NCBI RefSeq assembly: GCF_009796845.1 | Contig: NZ_CP047025.1 | Location: forward strand, 2,108,001 to 2,172,000 | Length of the DNA: 64,000 nucleotides | DNA from: Cobetia sp. L2A1 | GTDB lineage: Bacteria > Pseudomonadota > Gammaproteobacteria > Pseudomonadales > Halomonadaceae | Direction of reading: 5' to 3' | In this document: positions 60,655-64,000 of the stretch, piece after piece | Layout: every line of letters begins with the position of its first letter | Position numbering within the stretch: the first letter of the stretch is position 1 | Position numbers and translations under genes: made by a program | The notes under the pieces: model-generated | Told to the model about the DNA's origin: nothing | The model's database searches: none | Seen by the model: only the letters and a program-made list of their open reading frames with translations

Positions 60655-61707
60655 ATGAGCGATGCCTCTCGCCTCCCCCCCCTTACTCGTTCCGTGATGA
60701 CATCCTCGGCGGGCAGCACGCCACCGGCCATCATCGAACTCGAGGCCGTACACCGAATGGCACGTGCGCTGACGCGTGAGCATCAGTGTCAACCCGTGGA
60801 AGGCCAGTCAGGTGACGGCGCCCTGATCGGCAACATGCACATGCAGGAAGTGCAGCCGGGTCTTTTCATGCGACTCAATCGATTGCGCAAGCGCGCGGAC
60901 CTCAGGATTCAGGCCTCGATCGATCCGTCACTCAAGATCTCCATCGTATGGCGGGGACAGCCAACGGTATGCTTCGGCAACAGCCCGCATCAGCTCAAGC
61001 CGGGTATCGCCCTGTGCATCGCGCTCAATGAAAGCACTGAGTTCAGCCTGCAAAGCCCAAGGAGTGCACACGAACACAGCGCGATACTGACGCTGACACC
61101 CGCCTGGCTCACACAGCATCTGGGAATCACGACTCCCAGCGCCGCCTTGCAGCTCAATCAGCATCTCGCCCATCACTACTGGCAGCCATCAGCGCGACTG
61201 ATAGAGCGACTGGATGCGCTCAGCAAGCAGACACCAGAGCGACTGTCTCAGCGATTGGGGATGGAGTCCGCCGCCCTGGAAGCCATCAGTGAATGCCTGG
61301 CGTCCATCGCCTCGCCACTGGATACCGCATCCCGTCGCGGTGAAGACTGGCAGACACGACTGGACAGCTGGATACACAGCGGCGAGGCGGCCTACCTGAG
61401 CCAGGCAGAGATGGCGGCCCAGCTGGGCATGAGTCTTCGCCAGTTGCAGCGTCGTTACCGCGACACCTATGGCAGCTCGCTGGCACGTGACTTGCGGGTG
61501 CGACAGCTCACGCGTGCCGCACATCTGCTGATGGATCGCAGTGTCACGGTGGAAGCCGCCGCGGAGCTTGCGGGCTATCGCAGTGCGGCCAATTTCGCGA
61601 CTGCCTTTCGCCGCCAGTTCGACCTCTCACCGCGCCAGCGTGAGCAGATAGCCCACCGCCTGAGCACGCCGCCGACAGCCATCGCCTCGCCCCAAGGGGC
61701 GGCGTGA
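60655..61707 (+). CDS. AraC-family regulator, PchR-like
   Basis: This is a 350-residue activator from the ATG at 60655 (MSDASRLPPLTRSV); a start at 60529 would overlap the Fur box. The N-terminal half has sensor-like features seen in siderophore regulators (LKISIVWRGQPTVCFGNS). The C-terminal part has two AraC helix-turn-helix units: LSQAEMAAQLGMSLRQLQRR and VEAAAELAGYRSAANFATAF. It is divergent from a TonB receptor. PchR and similar proteins sense the cognate siderophore and switch on its receptor, so this is the likely role. Confidence 0.85.
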   Translation: MSDASRLPPLTRSVMTSSAGSTPPAIIELEAVHRMARALTREHQCQPVEGQSGDGALIGNMHMQEVQPGLFMRLNRLRKRADLRIQASIDPSLKISIVWRGQPTVCFGNSPHQLKPGIALCIALNESTEFSLQSPRSAHEHSAILTLTPAWLTQHLGITTPSAALQLNQHLAHHYWQPSARLIERLDALSKQTPERLSQRLGMESAALEAISECLASIASPLDTASRRGEDWQTRLDSWIHSGEAAYLSQAEMAAQLGMSLRQLQRRYRDTYGSSLARDLRVRQLTRAAHLLMDRSVTVEAAAELAGYRSAANFATAFRRQFDLSPRQREQIAHRLSTPPTAIASPQGAA

Positions 61708-61833
61708 CGACAAGCTTTCGACTTGGTCTTGCTGCCTTGCTACTGTGGATGGCCGCCGCTCTCGCGCGATATGCGGCTCCTGGAATCCCCCGCTCACACC
61801 ACGCCCACGTCACGCACGCTCAAGGACACTGTC

Positions 61834-63141
61834 ATGTCGGTTGATAACATGAAGCTGGAATCGCTGGCCCTGCATTACGGCTATGAATCGGAAGCCACCA
61901 CCAAGGCGGCAGCGGTACCGATCTACCAGACCACCTCCTATACCTTCGATGACACCCAGCACGGCGCGGATCTCTTCGACCTGAAGGTGCCGGGCAATAT
62001 CTACACCCGCATCATGAACCCGACCAATGACGTGCTGGAACAGCGCATGGCGGCGGTGGAAGGCGGCATCGCGGCATTGGCCGTGGCCTCTGGCATGGCA
62101 GCCATCACCTACGCCATTCAGGCATTGGCTCAGGTCGGCGACAACATCGTCAGTACCAGCCAGCTATATGGCGGCACCTACAACCTGTTCGCCCACAGTC
62201 TGCCGCGCCAGGGCATTGAAGTGCGCATGGCAGCGTTTGATGATTTCGCCGGACTTGAAGCACTGATCGATGACAAGACCAAAGCGGTGTTCTGTGAGTC
62301 CATCGGCAACCCGGCAGGCAATATCGTTGACCTGCAGCGTCTGGCTGAGATTGCACACAAATACGGCGTGCCATTGATCGTCGACAACACCGTGGCGACG
62401 CCGGTACTGTGCCGCGCCTTCGATCACGGCGCCGATATCGTGGTGCACTCGCTGACCAAATACATCGGCGGCCACGGCACCACCGTCGGCGGCATCATCA
62501 TCGATTCCGGCAAGTTCGACTGGGTTGCCAACAAGGACCGCTTCCCGATCCTCAACGAGCCAGACCCGTCCTACCATGGCGTCGTCTATACAGAGGCCTT
62601 CGGCCCGGCGGCATTCATCGGGCGTTGTCGTGTCGTGCCGCTGCGCAGTACGGGGGCGGCGCTGGCACCGCACAGTGCCTTCCTGTTGCTGCAAGGCCTG
62701 GAAACCCTGAGCCTGCGCATGGAGCGTCATTGCAGCAATGCGCTCACGCTCGCCGAGTATCTGGAGCAACACCCAAGCGTCAGCTGGGTCAACTACGGCG
62801 CACTGCCCAATAGCCCCTTTCATGCCACCTGCCAGAAGATTACCGGCGGCAAGGCTTCTGGCATCGTCAGCTTCGGCATCAAGGCCGCGGATGCTGAGGC
62901 AGGCAAGATCGCCGGCGGCAAGTTCATCGATGCGCTGCAGATGATTCTGCGCTTGGTCAATATCGGCGATGCCAAGTCATTGGCCTGCCACCCGGCCTCC
63001 ACCACTCATCGTCAGCTGAATGAAGAGGAGCTTGCCAAGGCGGGAGTCTCTGCCGATCTAGTGCGTATCTCGGTGGGTATCGAACATATCGACGACATCA
63101 TCGCTGATGTCAGCCAGGCGCTTGAGAAGGCCACGGCGTAA
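61834..63141 (+). CDS. metY: O-acetylhomoserine sulfhydrylase
   Basis: This PLP enzyme makes homocysteine from O-acetylhomoserine and sulfide in methionine synthesis. It is 435 residues, longer than the 380 or so of CsbL/MetB relatives and typical of MetY. The ATG at 61834 has CAAGGAC upstream; an in-frame start at 61723 is rejected. Motifs include YQTTSYTFDDTQHGADLFDL, the GIAALAVASGMAAITYAI region, the PLP-lysine motif IVVHSLTKYIGGHGTTVGG and SFGIKAADAEAGK near the end. Its isolated position does not show regulation; no S-box or similar motif is seen upstream. Confidence 0.92.
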   Translation: MSVDNMKLESLALHYGYESEATTKAAAVPIYQTTSYTFDDTQHGADLFDLKVPGNIYTRIMNPTNDVLEQRMAAVEGGIAALAVASGMAAITYAIQALAQVGDNIVSTSQLYGGTYNLFAHSLPRQGIEVRMAAFDDFAGLEALIDDKTKAVFCESIGNPAGNIVDLQRLAEIAHKYGVPLIVDNTVATPVLCRAFDHGADIVVHSLTKYIGGHGTTVGGIIIDSGKFDWVANKDRFPILNEPDPSYHGVVYTEAFGPAAFIGRCRVVPLRSTGAALAPHSAFLLLQGLETLSLRMERHCSNALTLAEYLEQHPSVSWVNYGALPNSPFHATCQKITGGKASGIVSFGIKAADAEAGKIAGGKFIDALQMILRLVNIGDAKSLACHPASTTHRQLNEEELAKAGVSADLVRISVGIEHIDDIIADVSQALEKATA

Positions 63142-63542
63142 GGTTTGAGGTGTAAAGCGAAGACGTAAAGGCTTGAGACATGCTGCCTGATGGCATGAAG
63201 CATCCCCCTGCTATTCAAGCACGGGGGATGCTCGTGATGCTGTCTGATCGTGGCAGTTGTCGTGATGTACCCTGCCCGGATACCGGATGTTGATTGAGCC
63301 ATTCAAACAACAAGCAAGATAACGGTATATCTATCATTGTATAACCATCATGAAACACTCTCTATTGGTAGCTGGAGGGTACTGAGACCTCGTTGTTGGG
63401 CAAGGGGGCACACTGACATAAACCTGGTTAATACCAAGAATAAAAAATTGCAACTACCGAAATACACGTCAAGAACACACTCTTGGATCAAGGCGCACAT
63501 AGAGGTGCCTGCACAACGATAACAACTCCAAGAGGTGTCTCG
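63142..63542. other. Intergenic region, metY / second TRAP operon
   Basis: A 401-bp gap. A stem GCATCCCCC / GGGGGATGC (63200-63231) may end metY. The next 300 bp become AT-rich and presumably hold the dctP promoter. No gene is seen. Confidence 0.4.
63200..63231 (+). terminator. Stem-loop downstream of metY
   Basis: A 9-bp stem GCATCCCCC / GGGGGATGC with a smaller inner TGC / GCA pairing. The T-run is poor, so it is a probable but not certain terminator. Confidence 0.55.
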
Positions 63543-64000
63543 ATGAAATCCGTCCTGTTGAAGCCTGCTCTACTGAGCGCTGCCATCGCGGCTGCCACCG
63601 CCCTGCCACTGAGCGCCGCTCAGGCGCAGGATATCAAGCTGGGTCATGTTCTTGCCCCGACGCACAGCTGGAACATCGCTGCGGAAGGCTTCGCCAAGGA
63701 TGTGGCTGAGGCGACCGACGGTCGCGTCAATTTCCAGGTCTTCCCCAGTGGTCAGCTTGGCAACGAAAAGACCGTCGTCGAAGGCATGCAGATCGGCAGC
63801 GTACCGGCTGGCGTGATCGGCTGTGGTTCCTTCCAGCCCTTGGATGCCCGCTTCGGTATCGTCGAGCTGCCCTACTCCTGGCCGGACCGCGAGCACGCCT
63901 ATGCCGCCTACGATGGCAAGCTGGGCGACGCGCTCGAGGCACTGGCCGCCGAGCACAACATGAAGATTCTGTCGTGGTGGGAAAACGGTTTCCGTCACGT
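63543..64000 (+). CDS. dctP: TRAP transporter substrate-binding protein, DctP family (3' end outside window)
   Basis: This is the start of a second TRAP operon. About 152 codons are visible from the ATG at 63543, with AAGAGG nine bases upstream. The signal peptide is clear (MKSVLLKPALLSAAIAAATA, cleavage near AQA-QDI). The mature start IKLGHVLAPTHSWNIAAEG and GRVNFQVFPSGQLGNEKTV are DctP family signatures. It is distinct in sequence from the DctP at 2000-3043, so it serves another substrate. Permease genes should follow outside the window. Confidence 0.9.
   Translation, partial: MKSVLLKPALLSAAIAAATALPLSAAQAQDIKLGHVLAPTHSWNIAAEGFAKDVAEATDGRVNFQVFPSGQLGNEKTVVEGMQIGSVPAGVIGCGSFQPLDARFGIVELPYSWPDREHAYAAYDGKLGDALEALAAEHNMKILSWWENGFRH

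Noticed and set aside
61723..61833. N-terminal extension of metY
   Set aside because: The 37 extra residues have no match to the MetY start, and the ATG at 61834 has a good Shine-Dalgarno.
63142..63542. Possible SAM or S-box riboswitch near metY
   Set aside because: The gap follows metY rather than preceding it, and no riboswitch core is visible upstream of metY either.
1..64000. CRISPR array, tRNA/rRNA genes, intact IS or prophage
   Set aside because: I found no regularly spaced repeats, no cloverleaf or rRNA sequence, and no transposase, integrase or phage structural protein in any frame I read.

Overview
The window looks like a chromosomal segment of a moderately GC-rich marine or halotolerant gammaproteobacterium, most likely Halomonadaceae (Halomonas/Cobetia type). 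This rests on general codon and protein character, two TRAP transporter loci, a malonate module and many short transport-and-catabolism operons, and no database was searched. I saw no rRNA, tRNA, CRISPR array, intact insertion sequence or phage structural gene.

Layout, left half. Positions 1-3043 carry a TRAP transporter (dctM, dctQ, dctP, minus strand; dctM runs off the left edge). 3620-5251 is a YcaD-like MFS permease. 5558-10760 is a ribose operon, rbsD-rbsA-rbsC-rbsB-rbsR, with a perfect LacI-type operator but no ribokinase gene. Next come an MFS permease, a DAACS symporter with a structured leader, an orphan substrate-binding-like exported protein and a coiled-coil/HhH protein. 16058-19993 is a three-subunit membrane FAD dehydrogenase of the sorbitol/fructose type (Tat-exported small subunit, GMC flavoprotein, triheme cytochrome c). 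20368-23565 holds a lipoprotein, an AraC regulator, an EamA exporter and a decayed EamA paralogue. An AT-rich SIR2-like gene (23653-24618), the best candidate for a transferred defence gene, lies beside a cytosine permease (codB). A YdeP-type molybdoenzyme and a hemerythrin protein follow.

Layout, right half. 29883-34374 has a spermidine-synthase-like protein, an SDR oxidoreductase and two unknowns. 34444-40615 is a GABA module: a MocR/GabR regulator divergent from an amino-acid permease, succinate-semialdehyde dehydrogenase (gabD) and GABA aminotransferase (gabT), with a two-copy direct repeat as the probable GabR site. 40855-42204 has a FrnE-like DsbA and a TetR regulator. 42270-46098 is a lower-GC beta-glucoside unit (GH3 enzyme plus MFS sugar transporter) with a TetR-type operator upstream. 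A nucleoside hydrolase, a cholesterol-oxidase-like GMC protein and a glutaredoxin follow. 49653-51619 is AT-rich and decayed: it holds a truncated GntR copy and a membrane-protein gene split by an amber codon. 51620-57199 is a malonate module (matR, matA, matB, madL, madM). 57349-61707 is a siderophore unit (esterase, TonB receptor, AraC regulator) with a Fur-box-like sequence in the divergent promoter. The window ends with metY and the start of a second TRAP operon.

As a whole this is a nutrient-scavenging segment: compact catabolic units, each with its own regulator (RbsR, GabR, TetR, MatR, PchR-like), separated by strong bidirectional terminators. The ribose and nucleoside hydrolase loci may cooperate, because the hydrolase releases ribose that RbsD could isomerise.
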